62,000 nucleotides of DNA from Zygnema cylindricum (lineage: Eukaryota > Streptophyta > Zygnematophyceae > Zygnematales > Zygnemataceae), in contig JBBHKE010001576.1 in the NCBI GenBank assembly GCA_037447655.1, positions 1 through 62,000 on the forward strand, given 5' to 3'. Below the pieces are notes generated by a model that had not been told where the DNA came from, ran no database searches, and was given only the letters and a program-made list of their open reading frames with translations. Both the position numbers and the translations under genes were made by a program. Numbering within the stretch: position 1 is the first letter of the stretch; each line of letters starts with the position of its first letter. Positions 46,601-56,282 of this stretch are shown piece by piece.

Positions 46601-49600
46601 CTTCTGTCATCTTTATCCTCTCCGACGAAAATTTGACACCTTCCAAAAATTCAAGGAGTGTAAAGCACTCGTTGAAAATCAACTGTCTAGTCGCATTAAA
46701 ACCCTGCGTACGGACAACGGAGGGGAGTACTCCTCTAATGAGTTCTCCTTTTTCTCACAACTCACGGAATTTACTCACCAATCCACAACCCCCAACACTC
46801 CTCAACAAAATGGCGTCTCCGAATGGTACAATCATATCGTCTTTAACATGGCCCGTTCCATGTTACATTATGCAGTTCTGTTGCGAATCTAGGCATCAAG
46901 CAGAACTTAGCCCGGTTCACTTCGGTTAGGTGCGGTTCTTGGTTCGGTTCCGGTGTGGACTAGACCTAACAGTCAGGTTCAGAAACTGAATTGAGATTTG
47001 TGAACCAAACCAGACCGTTGGTTTTTTTTTAAATAATGCTTCTAACCGTTAAACCATCGAAACTCCTTAAGAGCCCAAAAAACCTTAATAATATTATCTA
47101 AGAAAGTCCGGAAATGACGTGTCGTCAAATCTAATGTAAATGAATTATCGGTGTAAATGCGAAATGAGAATGCATAACATTAATCTAGTGTAGAGAGACA
47201 TGGCGGATTGTAGTCCACTCCCTTAAATTACGTTATCAACACTACTTTATGATTTGCAGGCAAAGAAGTCGTGATTGAATTAATGTTATCAACTCTAATA
47301 CTGGATTTTACTGGTGTAGCTCTCTCTTATGACATGCTTTGTATGGGAGGGAGGGAGGGAGGGAGGGAGGGAGGGAGGACGGGGAAGTGAAAGGCGGAGG
47401 GGGAGGGGGAGGGGGAGGAGGAAGGGGGAAGGGGTGGCCCTAGAAGTCGTGACTGAAATAGTGTTATCAACTCTGCGGTTTAGCTTTCCCTTGGAATATT
47501 TCCCTATTTTGAAGGAATCAATTTCACAAAACTTAGTTTTTTTTTGCCCTATTGCTCGACTCACGTTTACTCGTGTAAGGGGGTTATCAAAAGTGTTGTG
47601 TATCCGGAAATTTCTTATCGCTAAAAATTCGATTTATCAGAGGGCAATATTGATCGGCCAGAGGGCTCGAAATATCGCTCCGGGACCAACAAAAATTATC
47701 GCGATATATTTGGTGGGAGTTGGGTGTCCGTACAACTGTAGTACCAAAAAATTACGGGGTAATTGCCCCCGCGCGGGGGGAGGAGGGGGGGGGGGAGGGA
47801 GAGGGGCGGGCCTTTGGAAATTTTCTTGACAAACCAGCATATGGAGGCATCGCGGAAGTTATTAACCCGATAAATTATTGCGATATATTGTAATTTTATT
47901 GCGATATTAGCCTTGTCTATATACCAGACCAATATATCGATTATTGGTAGCTTAAAATAAGGTACAAATCAAATATCGGCAAGAGGCTCTCGATACAAGA
48001 CACTAGTTATTAAGTTGTATTTTTTGGGTTTTTTGGGGTTTTTGGGGTTTTTAGATTCATGAGTTGGAAAATAAAGTCGCTCTTCAAAAGCAACTCAATG
48101 CAGAACTGAATCAGGCATATTCAGGTGCTCCTCTCCCTCCCGTCCCCCTTCTTTTTCCCTAGGCACTCTCCCTTCCCCCCACCCTTCTTTTTAAATGATT
48201 AAAAGACCCTAAATAATCCTGAGAAACTCCCAAAAACTTTAAAAACCTCCAAAAACCTCCAAAAACCCTCGAAAATCGCAAAACTCTAAGAAGCCCTAAA
48301 AAACCCTAGGGAACCACAAAAAACCCTAAAACCCCAATTTGTAAAATAAATTACTGACATAAAAAAAAATTGTAAACCTTTTTTGTTTTTTTTCGCAGAA
48401 CTGAAAGAATACGTCGACGATATGACGCAAGAAGAGGAAAAGTTGCAAGCAAGGGTAATCTATTTATTTCTCTAACTTACAGACGTTCTTTTTTATCCTC
48501 TTTTTTTTTTGTTACATGGTTCCACGGTATTTTTGTGTTTATTTTTTAAATAACTGAGTATTTGTGTGTTTGTGTGTGTGTGTTTTTTTTTGTCTTTTGT
48601 GTTTAAGGAAATTATTATTATTATTATATATATATATAATATAATATATTGTATTATATACACAAAATGTATGTTTATGTATAATATGTTAGTCTACAAA
48701 CTTCCGAAAAATTGTCGTATCCCAAGTTTTTTGTCCCCCCCTCCCTCTTTTTCCAAATTTTCATCATTTTTAGCTTCTCCTTCTCCTCAATTCTTTAATT
48801 TCCTCTACCATTTTTTTTTTCTTTTTCTTTTTCGTTTTCCTTTTCGTTTTCGTTTTCTTTTTCGTTTTCTTTTCTGTTTTTGTTTCTTTTTTTTCCTCTT
48901 TTTTTTTCTCTTTTTCTTTTTCCTTTTCTTTTTCATTCTCTTTTTCTTCTTTTTCGTTTTCCTTTTCTTTTTCCTTTTTTCTTTTTTTTTTACTTTTCTT
49001 GTTCTTGTTCTTTGACTTTATCGTTTCTTTTTCTTCTCTTCACTTTGATCCCGACGACTCTTTCACCCCTTCTCCCTCATTTTCCCTTCACTTCCTCCTC
49101 CTCTTCCTCCTCCCTGTCCTTTGCCCTCCCTCCCTCCCTCCCTCCCTCCCTCTTTTTCCTTTCTCCCTCATCGTTCGTATATTTCATTTCTTCTACTTCT
49201 TCTACGGGCATACTCCCTCCAAAGTTAGTTAAACCAGATCCCCCCTCTCTCTTGCCCTGCTTCCCCCCCTCCCTTCCCTCTCTCCTCTCCTTCCTCTCCT
49301 CCGTTTTTCGTATATTTCATTTCTTTTCTTTTTTCTTTTTCTTTTTACAGCCATTCCCTCCGACGTTAGTTGAACCAGATCCTCCCTCTGTCTTGCCCTC
49401 CCTCTCTCTCTCCCTCCCTCCCGCTCCTCTCTCTCCCCGTCTTTCGTATATTTCACTTCTCTCCTTTTGTCTTTTTCTTTTATACTTTTTTCTTTTTCTT
49501 TTTCTTTTTCTTTTTCTTTTACAGGTATACTCCCTCCAGTGTCAATTAAATCAGAGAGATCGCGAGATTCACCACCACTGCTCTTTTCCAGTCCTCCTCC

Positions 49601-50010
49601 TCCTCTTCTCTCTCTCTCTTGCCATCCTCCCTCCTCTTCCTCCTCTCTCTCTCTTGCCCTCTCTCCCTCCCTTCCTCTCCTCCCTCTCTCCCTGTCCTTC
49701 GTATATTTCGTTTCCCTTCGTTTGTCTATTTCTTTTAATACTTTTGTTTTTTCTTTTACAGATATATTCCCTCCAACGACAATTAAATCAGAGAGATCGA
49801 GAGATTCACGATCTCCATCAACAACACGCGGCTCGAGAAAACCGGAGACAGGCGAGATTAGCGGAGAGGGAGAGGGAGAGAGAGAGGGAGAGGGAGAGAG
49901 AAGGAAAAGTGAAAAGGGAAAAGGGAGTAGAGCTTTCGAAACCAGTAGAGGAGGTAGATGTGACAACGATCACGCAAGGGACGATGGAGGAAGAAGGGAG
50001 AGTTGTTTGA
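43612..50010 (+). CDS. FIP37: WTAP/FIP37-like m6A methyltransferase complex subunit, 3' part (4 exons, 178 aa visible)
   Basis: Exons 43612-43773, 48055-48124, 48399-48454 and 49762-50010 join in phase to the stop at 50008-50010. The visible protein reads FTPHSRHGKMLMAKCRSLQDEN, then IHELENKVALQKQLNAEL, LKEYVDDMTQEEEKLQAR and IYSLQRQLNQRDREI. Human WTAP has F-TPDS--GKKLMAKCR-L--EN-E-G and AQLEAELALQK at the same spacing (recalled), so the identification is strong. WTAP/FIP37 is a coiled-coil nuclear scaffold of the mRNA N6-adenosine methyltransferase. Its N-terminal coil exons are absent; the first visible exon begins beside the assembly gap. The C-terminal tail is highly charged and partly encoded by a GAGAGG repeat. 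The 4.3-kb intron holds a copia relic and hAT copy E, and the last intron holds repeated exon-like units. Confidence 0.85.
43774..45265. other. Large WTAP intron, first part
   Basis: No exon seen. Contains purine repeats at 43780-43830, a pyrimidine tract turning directly into a purine tract (44235-44416) and CT/CTCACT-rich simple repeats (44820-45290). Confidence 0.5.
44235..44416. repeat. Back-to-back pyrimidine and purine tracts
   Basis: CCCTTTCCCTCTTCC-type sequence (44235-44334) switches abruptly to GAGAGAGGGAGAGA-type sequence (44338-44416), so the two halves are nearly inverted copies and could form a long hairpin or triplex. Confidence 0.8.
45266..46895 (+). pseudogene. Ty1/copia-type gag-pol relic, truncated
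   Basis: Pieces appear in copia order. Gag: VSDEDIISAILGYLPVSY and LVHEEAKQN. A zinc-knuckle remnant CCRAPDHVIDVCPVL. A protease-end segment, LSHVLLVPGLKKNLFSV. The pre-integrase domain: MWHLRYSHLSQSGL and FCSGCIEGKLARSSF. The integrase start: LLHSDLCGPL, then a GGEYSSNEF-type motif and TPQQNGVSE, read across several frames. The copy ends near 46895 within integrase; reverse transcriptase and RNase H are missing and no LTRs were found. It lies inside the large WTAP intron, on the same strand as the gene. Confidence 0.88.
46900..47582. other. WTAP intron, middle part
   Basis: No gene seen. A (GGGA)n tract lies at 47345-47380, followed by a GGGGGA-rich patch to 47430. The element at 47591 follows. 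Confidence 0.4.
47583..48013. mobile_element. Non-autonomous hAT-type element, family 1, copy E
   Basis: The element is 47591-48005 (415 bp), the shortest copy. The left end AAGTGTTGTGTATC and right end GATACAAGACACTA are inverted with differences. Flanks GTTATCAA and GTTATTAA match at 7 of 8. It lies in the large WTAP intron and ends only 49 nt before the acceptor of the exon at 48055, so the branch point and pyrimidine tract of that exon must fit in this short space. Confidence 0.8.
49175..49830 (+). repeat. Four tandem copies of the WTAP-like last intron end and exon start
   Basis: Each unit has TTCGTATATTTC, then a T/C-rich tract, usually ACAG, then an exon-like start of the form ATTCCCTCC followed by GTTAGTT or CAATTAA. 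Exon-like starts are at about 49209, 49353, 49528 and 49762 (spacing 144, 175 and 234). Units 3 and 4 are closest to each other (both encode YSLQ.QLNQRDREIH). Units 1 and 2 carry stops and decayed acceptors. Only unit 4 continues into the long final exon. Confidence 0.8.
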
Positions 50011-50499
50011 AAAAGAGAGAGATAGGGAAGGAGAGTGAGAGGGCGAGGAAGGGAATGGTTATGAGAGGGAAAAAAGAAAAAAAAGAGGGAGATTGCGAGA
50101 GGAGAGGGAAGAAAGGGTGCCTATTGATGTTTCGGTTGATATGAAAATAAGAATGATGGTCAGATACGTAAATTTAAGTTTTAGTTTTGAAATGCCATGA
50201 ATTTTTTATGTTATTTTTTGTGGGTAAATTTTTGTCCTTGTTACTTTTAACGAAAAAAAATAACTGATGTGTGTTGTCAAAACACACCAAGTAAACCAAA
50301 AATGTTCTGTATTAAAGTAAATCAAAGTCAAAGATATATACATAAGATATTGTATTTATCATGAACTATTTGGTCGAGATGGAAAAAATATGTATGTATT
50401 GATTTTTCGTAACCTCTTAAGCTAAACAATTAACATACTAATCTTTCCAGCTCGACCAGATAATTCATAAGAAATATACACATCCTACATACCTTAGTA
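50011..50499. other. WTAP-like gene 3' flank
   Basis: Presumed 3' untranslated region, then AT-rich sequence. A purine-rich extension continues to about 50110. No further gene seen. Confidence 0.4.
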
Positions 50500-52260
50500 T
50501 CTTTTATATAGGCATATTATTGGTATTATTGTTATTGTGGATCGTCGACGTTTTTTCGAAATCCCTCAGCGTACTCCGGTGAGCCTGAGGGATGCAAGGG
50601 TTTGCTTTTAGTAGCTTTTTTAGCCATGTTGAAGTTAGGACCTCTTTGATCGTGAGTTTGTTTCTTTCTTTTGAACTGGTTTCCCTTTTTATTTGCTTCC
50701 TCCCGAGATCGGATTTTTCAGTTTCGTTTTTGCCTTTCTTTTTTTGTTCCATGTACTCAGATGGTTTACCATCTCGGTCCCCACGTGATATTCCTCATTC
50801 ATTTACTCCCACCCCTGATTTTCAAACTCCTCCATCCAATAGCATCCATTGTTGGGTTGCCTGTCTGGTTCGGATATTTTTGTGATGCAATTTCTTGATT
50901 CTGCTCTTTAGGCCGATTTGTCCCACTTTCCCAACCCTCTTAATCCTGAAGTGTTTTTTGGGTTATTGACAAAGTGTTTCTCCCACCATCCCTGTCAACT
51001 TACCCGCATACCCCCCCCCCCCACCTCAACATTTGTCTTGTCTCTTTTCGTCTTTCATGATCGCCTTATGGACGCCTTTCACACTGTCGGGTCGTGAGGC
51101 TTTTGATCGCGAGTCTAGGCCTATGGCCTGCATTTAGGCACCGAGGATTGGGTTCTATCGATGGCACGTGTGGCTTCCACTGCCTATATAGGAAGTTGAT
51201 GCTTTATTGCTTCTAGTTTGGTCTCTAGCCTTTTGGTCGGGGACACTCTCGTTCTTGCTACCGTTGTCCCTCGTGTTTTGGACTGTGTATTCGTCTTCTA
51301 GCGGTTCCTTTTGGACGCATGATGCTCTATTCTTCCTCTTGCTTTAGCTAATCTGTCGCCTTTGTGACGGTTCTTTTGACTCTTGTTACGAAATTAGTTG
51401 CGTGTGTCCAAAAATCAATTTTGTGATCAGGTTGTTGTCACCATCAAAACCGAGCTTCTAGAGGCAATTCCCTCTAATTCTTCACGTGCACGCTTTCTCT
51501 CTTGTGGTAGACATGGTTCAAGAGCTTGGCTATTAGCGCCACTTATTTTATCCACAACGGTACACAGCTTCTCAATTGACCATTGTCCTCACGTTTCGAC
51601 TTGGTCTCCCTCATCCACCTGTACTTGGCTCTCTTGTTTGCTCGTGTGACCGTGTCCCAGAGCTTGATGACATCCATTTTCTTTGTTGCTCCCATAGGGG
51701 GGAAATAAATTAGGCGCACGACACTTCGTAACACCCATCTCGACTATTGCTTTTGAGTGGGGAAATTATGTTCATCGGGTTGTTTTGATTGATATTGTTT
51801 TACTTAATGATGCACGTCAAGTATTTGGTGACATTGTCTCTTACTTAGGCCACAATCGTTGGTCAAGCGGCTCGACATGTTGGAGTGGCTACTTAAGACG
51901 AGGCTAAGACGAATGAGTGTGATTATGCACACCTAAATCTTTTAGGTCACATTGTTCTAATGGCGGTCGAGAGATTTGGTTGTGTTGGTGATACTTTGGA
52001 CGAGTTCCTCCGTACTTGTGGTCAACGATCGTTCGAGCAACAAGTACTTGGGAGCCCTCCTGCTCCGATCCTTACTTCTTTTTATCGTCAACAATTATTT
52101 GTGGCTTTACAGTGAGTGCACGCTTCTATCCTCCTTTGATCGTCTATTACGATTAAGATCGTCAAGATGTTCCGAAACTCCCTCAACATGCTTCCGCGGG
52201 CTTGGGGGACTTACAACGTTGGTTTTTTTAGGTATTTAGTTACATTGAGGTTTGGTGGGC
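50500..52260 (+). mobile_element. Decayed non-LTR-type retroelement fragment, copy 2
   Basis: The plus strand carries the same broken peptide islands as the minus-strand copy at 0.4-1.5 kb: LVGDTL.LA.VVPRV (about 51235-51275), RARFLSCGRHGSRAW (about 51485-51530), GGCGCACGACAC (51713-51724), then F.CVGDTLDEFLRTCGQRS and SPPAPILTSFYRQQLFVALQ near 51980-52113. The latter match the end of a reverse-transcriptase-associated protein family known from plants and algae (recalled, not searched). A stretch at 50536-50640 resembles 52158-52245, so parts of the unit may be tandemly repeated. No catalytic RT motif was found. Confidence 0.5.
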
Positions 52261-52583
52261 ATTGTTGGTTTAAGCGCACTATTGTATTATAATTTTAGTG
52301 TTTGTTGCCTATTTTGAGTGTGTTTGTTTTGCGCGCCACTTTTCTGTGTGTTTGTTTCTTTCACCTTGCTTTTCCTTTTTGCCTACTTCCTCCGCATGTA
52401 GGTTTTCAGTTTTAGCATTGTCGTCCCTTTTGTTCCCATGGGCGCAGGTGGTTTACAATCGTGCTTTTTCTTAATTCAATCTTGAGTTTAATAACAACAC
52501 TCAAAACAATGTAAGTCGAAATTATCACAGAAAACAAGCCGTGGCAAAAGGACAGTTGTTCGAAACCAGCCATAATTAAGCCT
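52261..52583. other. 3' flank of the 426-aa membrane protein gene
   Basis: T-rich sequence between the retroelement fragment and the stop codon of the minus-strand gene. No gene seen. Confidence 0.4.
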
Positions 52584-53864
52584 TCAAATTGCTCCACAAT
52601 AACTTTTTTCTATCATCTCTTCCACCTTTTCGTTCAATTGCCGATAAGTCCTCGCTACTTTCAATTTCGTATCTGATATCCGGGTATAAATACGCTTATA
52701 CGACCTATGAATAAATTCATTTCCCGTCCGTCCGAAAATAAGATTTGTACCCCCAAAATAACTTGCCATAATACTATTCCCTCCTTGTACACTCACAAAA
52801 CAACGAGATCTCGCCATCATTCTCATTTGTGCCTCGTTATAAGAAATTTCCGGAACCATGGCCGCAACTTCTTGCATAAGACGAAGTCGATGATGAGCTC
52901 CACTATTTTGTCCGGCTCGTCTTATTCTCCGAATTGTTTTATAGTCGTCGAACCTCGACTCATTTGCATATAATTGTTGCCACCCGTCTGTCGGTAAACT
53001 TTCTCCGGGCCGGTTGTATACCACATAAAAACCGTTATTTAAAAAAGCATTTACGATCCGTTTTAACGTTCTAATGTCGATAAAATTAACAGGGAGATAG
53101 CCCCACTCCGTCTCAAACTTGTTGGAAATAATAACTAATTTTCTGTCACGTCCCACGTCTCGCCAAACTTTCCCCCATTCCATAAAATGGGGACCTAATG
53201 GAGGAGGATGCCATGTTAACGGAATCTCGCTCTCATGTAAACCATTGGTCCATCCGTATTCCTCAACGGAATTCATAAATCCGTTCCGTCGACACGAGTC
53301 GTTATGCCAATGGTTTGGACTGAACCAATAGAAAATCGCCATACTGGGATGGCCACAACTCACAGTAGATTTAAGACTACCATTAAGAAAATGAAAATAA
53401 GCAAAAGGTAAAACTGCTAAAAGCTCGTACCCAAACTCTCCTCGAAACGAGATATGTACCCCATTTTCTGTATCTTCCGTTGTCCATGGAGCCCGACAAG
53501 ACAAACACACACAAGAATCAACGGCTATCGGAGAGAGAGGTGTTGTAGAATCCATGGCTACCTTCTCCTCCTCCCCCTCCTCCTCGTCATCTTCAAAGAA
53601 GATGGGTTTTTCATCCTCGTTTAAGATCTTTTTCCTCTGTTTCTGTTCGGTTCCTCCAAGTTTCCCAAATATGCTAAAAAATCCGTTAAAAAGACTCGGT
53701 TTTGTAGCTTCCCTCCTATTGGCCAGTCCGGTACTATCTATTTCATCTGTTTCTAGAGGGTGATCTGGGGATATGACAGGTGGCGGACGGAGAAGCACCA
53801 AAACTAAAACCAAGTAACCAATCAGCGCTCCCCTAGCAAGACAAGGAAACCTCTTTTGTTTCAT
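52584..53864 (-). CDS. Intronless type II membrane protein, glycosyltransferase-like (426 aa)
   Basis: One uninterrupted frame. An in-frame TGA 12 nt before the ATG fixes the start. Residues 12-25 form a short N-terminal anchor (GALIGYLVLVLVLL) after a basic tip, then a Pro-rich stem and an acidic, low-complexity region (FFEDDEEEGEEE). The globular part has a CVCLSCRAPW motif, ISFRGEFGYELLAVLPFAYFH, STVSCG, YWFSPNHWHND, VVYNRPGES, MARSRCFVSVQGGNSIMASYFGGTN and possible N-glycosylation sites (NGS, NDS, NES). The layout is that of a Golgi glycosyltransferase. The RGEFGYEL and VSVQGGNS/ASYFGGTN segments recall a green-lineage protein family with glycosyltransferase-like fold, but I cannot name the family or substrate. 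A broken copy of its 5' end lies at 59808-60312. Confidence 0.75.
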   Translation of the reverse strand: MKQKRFPCLARGALIGYLVLVLVLLRPPPVISPDHPLETDEIDSTGLANRREATKPSLFNGFFSIFGKLGGTEQKQRKKILNEDEKPIFFEDDEEEGEEEKVAMDSTTPLSPIAVDSCVCLSCRAPWTTEDTENGVHISFRGEFGYELLAVLPFAYFHFLNGSLKSTVSCGHPSMAIFYWFSPNHWHNDSCRRNGFMNSVEEYGWTNGLHESEIPLTWHPPPLGPHFMEWGKVWRDVGRDRKLVIISNKFETEWGYLPVNFIDIRTLKRIVNAFLNNGFYVVYNRPGESLPTDGWQQLYANESRFDDYKTIRRIRRAGQNSGAHHRLRLMQEVAAMVPEISYNEAQMRMMARSRCFVSVQGGNSIMASYFGGTNLIFGRTGNEFIHRSYKRIYTRISDTKLKVARTYRQLNEKVEEMIEKSYCGAI

Positions 53865-54480
53865 TCTTTCTACCTTTCACTCCTCTCTCTCTACCTTCTC
53901 TTGTGTCTTCTTCATGCTCAGTTGTTGTCTTTTTCCGTTTCGTCTTCCTCTCATTTTCCTCTTTTATTCAACGTTTTTTCCGCCATCGACAGAGTATTCG
54001 TTGTGATTTTGACCATACCATAAATTAATTCTTCAAAAGACAGAAATCTGGAAAAAAACAAAAAATATTAACCAACAGAAACAACGAAAAATAAACTTGA
54101 AAGCACACATTCCCAGTTAAGACTATTTTAATGGTATTTCTAGGAAGAGAATGCCCACATATTTTTTAATATTGTTAGTAAACCTGATGAATTTTAAGAA
54201 AATTACGAATATATTGGACAGCTGTCGCATTAGAACCCTGTGCCTATAAAACCCCTCACAGAAACCTTAACGGCCATAGAACAATACATTATATTTTTAA
54301 CCTTTGGGAAAAACAACATAATATAGAAAACTGTGAAGACTATCTCTAAAGAACTACAAATGTTACCATATCCAAATTTTTCATTCTTATTTTTAGTTTT
54401 GCATTTGTTGTTTTATTAAAGTCCGATGACTCACATTCCAAACCCGTAAGATTCATTGATGATATAAACGTTGACGAGCC
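53865..54480 (-). other. 5' flank of the 426-aa gene
   Basis: The part nearest the start codon (53865-54121) is also present, with differences, upstream of the broken copy (60035-60312), so it was duplicated together with the gene start. Further out the sequence is AT-rich and unassigned. Confidence 0.5.
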
Positions 54481-54822
54481 GTAAAATTTGTCGACGTTTT
54501 AAGCTCTATATGCAATCGAATTTAAAATGATATTGAACAACACAATTTGTCGACAATCTAAGGTCTATTAACAATCTAACTGAAATTGATTATTGAACCG
54601 TAAAATTCGTCGACAATCTAAGTTCTATTCACAATCTAATTGGTATTGAATAATGAAATGTAACATTCATCAACAATCCAAGTTCTATTAACAATCTAAT
54701 TGAAAGTGATCATTGAACATTAAAATTCTAAGTTTTACTTATAATCTAACTGAAACGAATTATTGTAGGATTCTTTGGCCATAAGTTGATTTAAAATCTC
54801 ATAGAAATTCATTATTGAACCA
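54481..54822. repeat. About six degenerate 60-bp tandem repeats
   Basis: Units begin near 54481, 54541, 54600, 54660, 54720 and 54770. Each contains GTAAAATT, TCGTCGACAATCTAAG, TTCTATT, CAATCTAA and a final TATTGAAC-like block. The first four are well preserved at 59-60 bp. No open frame crosses the units. Confidence 0.8.
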
Positions 54823-54947
54823 TTCCAAGTTAAACAGGGTGGAGACTACAGTATTTTTGGTCAAGAAAATATTGGTTGTCACCAAAACAAAAATAATAAC
54901 AAAAACAAAAACAACAACATATTTCACATTATTATTGAAGTGGGCAA

Positions 54948-55042
54948 GAGGTAGAGGGAGAGGGAGAGGGAGGGCAAGGGGGAGGGGGAGGGGGGAGAGG
55001 GAGAGGGGGGCGAGGGGGAGGGGGAGAGGGAGAGGGAGAAGC
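54948..55042. repeat. G/A-rich minisatellite (GAGGGG/GGGAGA)
   Basis: About 95 nt of purine sequence made of GAGAGGGA and GAGGGGGAG units. Confidence 0.9.
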
Positions 55043-55343
55043 TAAAAATAAATAAAGGCTTCAAAACCTCAAACAGCGGTAACTAAAGCTCCACGTAAAC
55101 ATTAAGGAAAAAAACGCATACATTCAAGAAAAAGCAAATGTGCGCAAAACAAACGTTCATAATCCTAAATTTTCTCCCCCTTTCCCTCTCCTCTCCTTGT
55201 CTCTCCCTCTCCCTCTTTTTTTGTCCTTTCTGACTATTGCAGACATGTAGCTTTACCATCGGTGGGATCCACTCTAATTCGGGTGTCCACACTACGGTAT
55301 AAAAAATACACATTTTGCCATTAATATATATATACATTAGTGT
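55043..55343. other. No gene supported
   Basis: A pyrimidine tract ending TATTGCAG at 55242 is followed by an open stretch (TCSFTIGGIHSNSGVHTTV, then a stop). This could be a small last exon, but no partner exon was found. Confidence 0.2.
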
Positions 55344-55831
55344 ATATATATTAGTGTCGTTTATCAGTAAAAAACTTATCGCGATAAAACCGATACCGAT
55401 AGTTATCGGTTATCGAACGGTGAGGGGTCCCGATATATCGCTCCGGAACCATCAAATTCCTTATCGGCAATAGGTGGAAAGAAACATAGTACGCCGTATA
55501 ATAGTACTTTTGGATATACTTTATTTTTCACTGTATATAGCGTGGCATGCCACGTATGACAATCTGTTCCGTACTCTGTATAACGGGAGAACGGAAGGTC
55601 AGTGCAACGGAATAAAGATAAAGGAATAAAGAGGTACGATATGAACTGTATAATTATCGCTGATAGTTATTGAACTGGTGTTATCGCGATAAAAAACCGA
55701 TAAATATCGGTTTTTATCGCGATAACACCGGTACCGATATACCGTGCCAATATATCGATTATCGGTAGGCCAAAAAAAATGTCATATCAATTATCGGCAA
55801 AGGACTACCGGTACACAACACTAATATATAT
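55344..55831. mobile_element. Non-autonomous hAT-type element, family 1, copy D
   Basis: The element is 55352-55823 (472 bp), with ends TAGTGTCGTTTATCAGTAA and the inverted CCGGTACACAACACTA. It is flanked by ATATATAT on both sides (8 bp, in AT-rich context). A palindrome (arms 55677-55702 and 55705-55729) occupies the same position as in copies A and C. The central GCATGCCACGTAT segment matches copy C at 39482-39497. Confidence 0.85.
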
Positions 55832-56083
55832 ATATTATACATGTACATATATTTATATGTAGTTATTTCGTTCTTTTTCCTTTTTCCTTTCCGGTATAAC
55901 TAGGGTATGGTTCATGCTAACATTATAAAAATACATTCATACACATGAATAATTTGTATATGTAATATATTATATGTATATGTACATGTATGCATATATA
56001 TATATACATAATATATAAAAAAAAGAATACACATTCACATATATATACATACAAATATTAGATGTGTATATACACATATATAT

Positions 56084-56122
<39 letters not shown>

Positions 56123-56282
56123 ATATATATAATATATATATATATATACATTATATATATATACATTATATATATATATATATACACATTATATATATAC
56201 ACATATACATGTATAATATATATAAATGTTATTCTTTCTTTATTGCTTTCTTTCTTTCTTTCTTTCTTTCTTTTTTCTTTCT
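55832..56282. repeat. AT/CA microsatellite-rich stretch
   Basis: TATATA and ACACAC runs (especially 55970-56225), then a CTTT repeat (56245-56285). Open frames here are simple-sequence artefacts. Confidence 0.9.

Noticed and set aside
48880-49761. Long Phe/Ser/Pro frame upstream of the last WTAP exon
   Set aside because: Translation of T/C tracts. The ACAG acceptor at 49758-49761 marks where coding begins.
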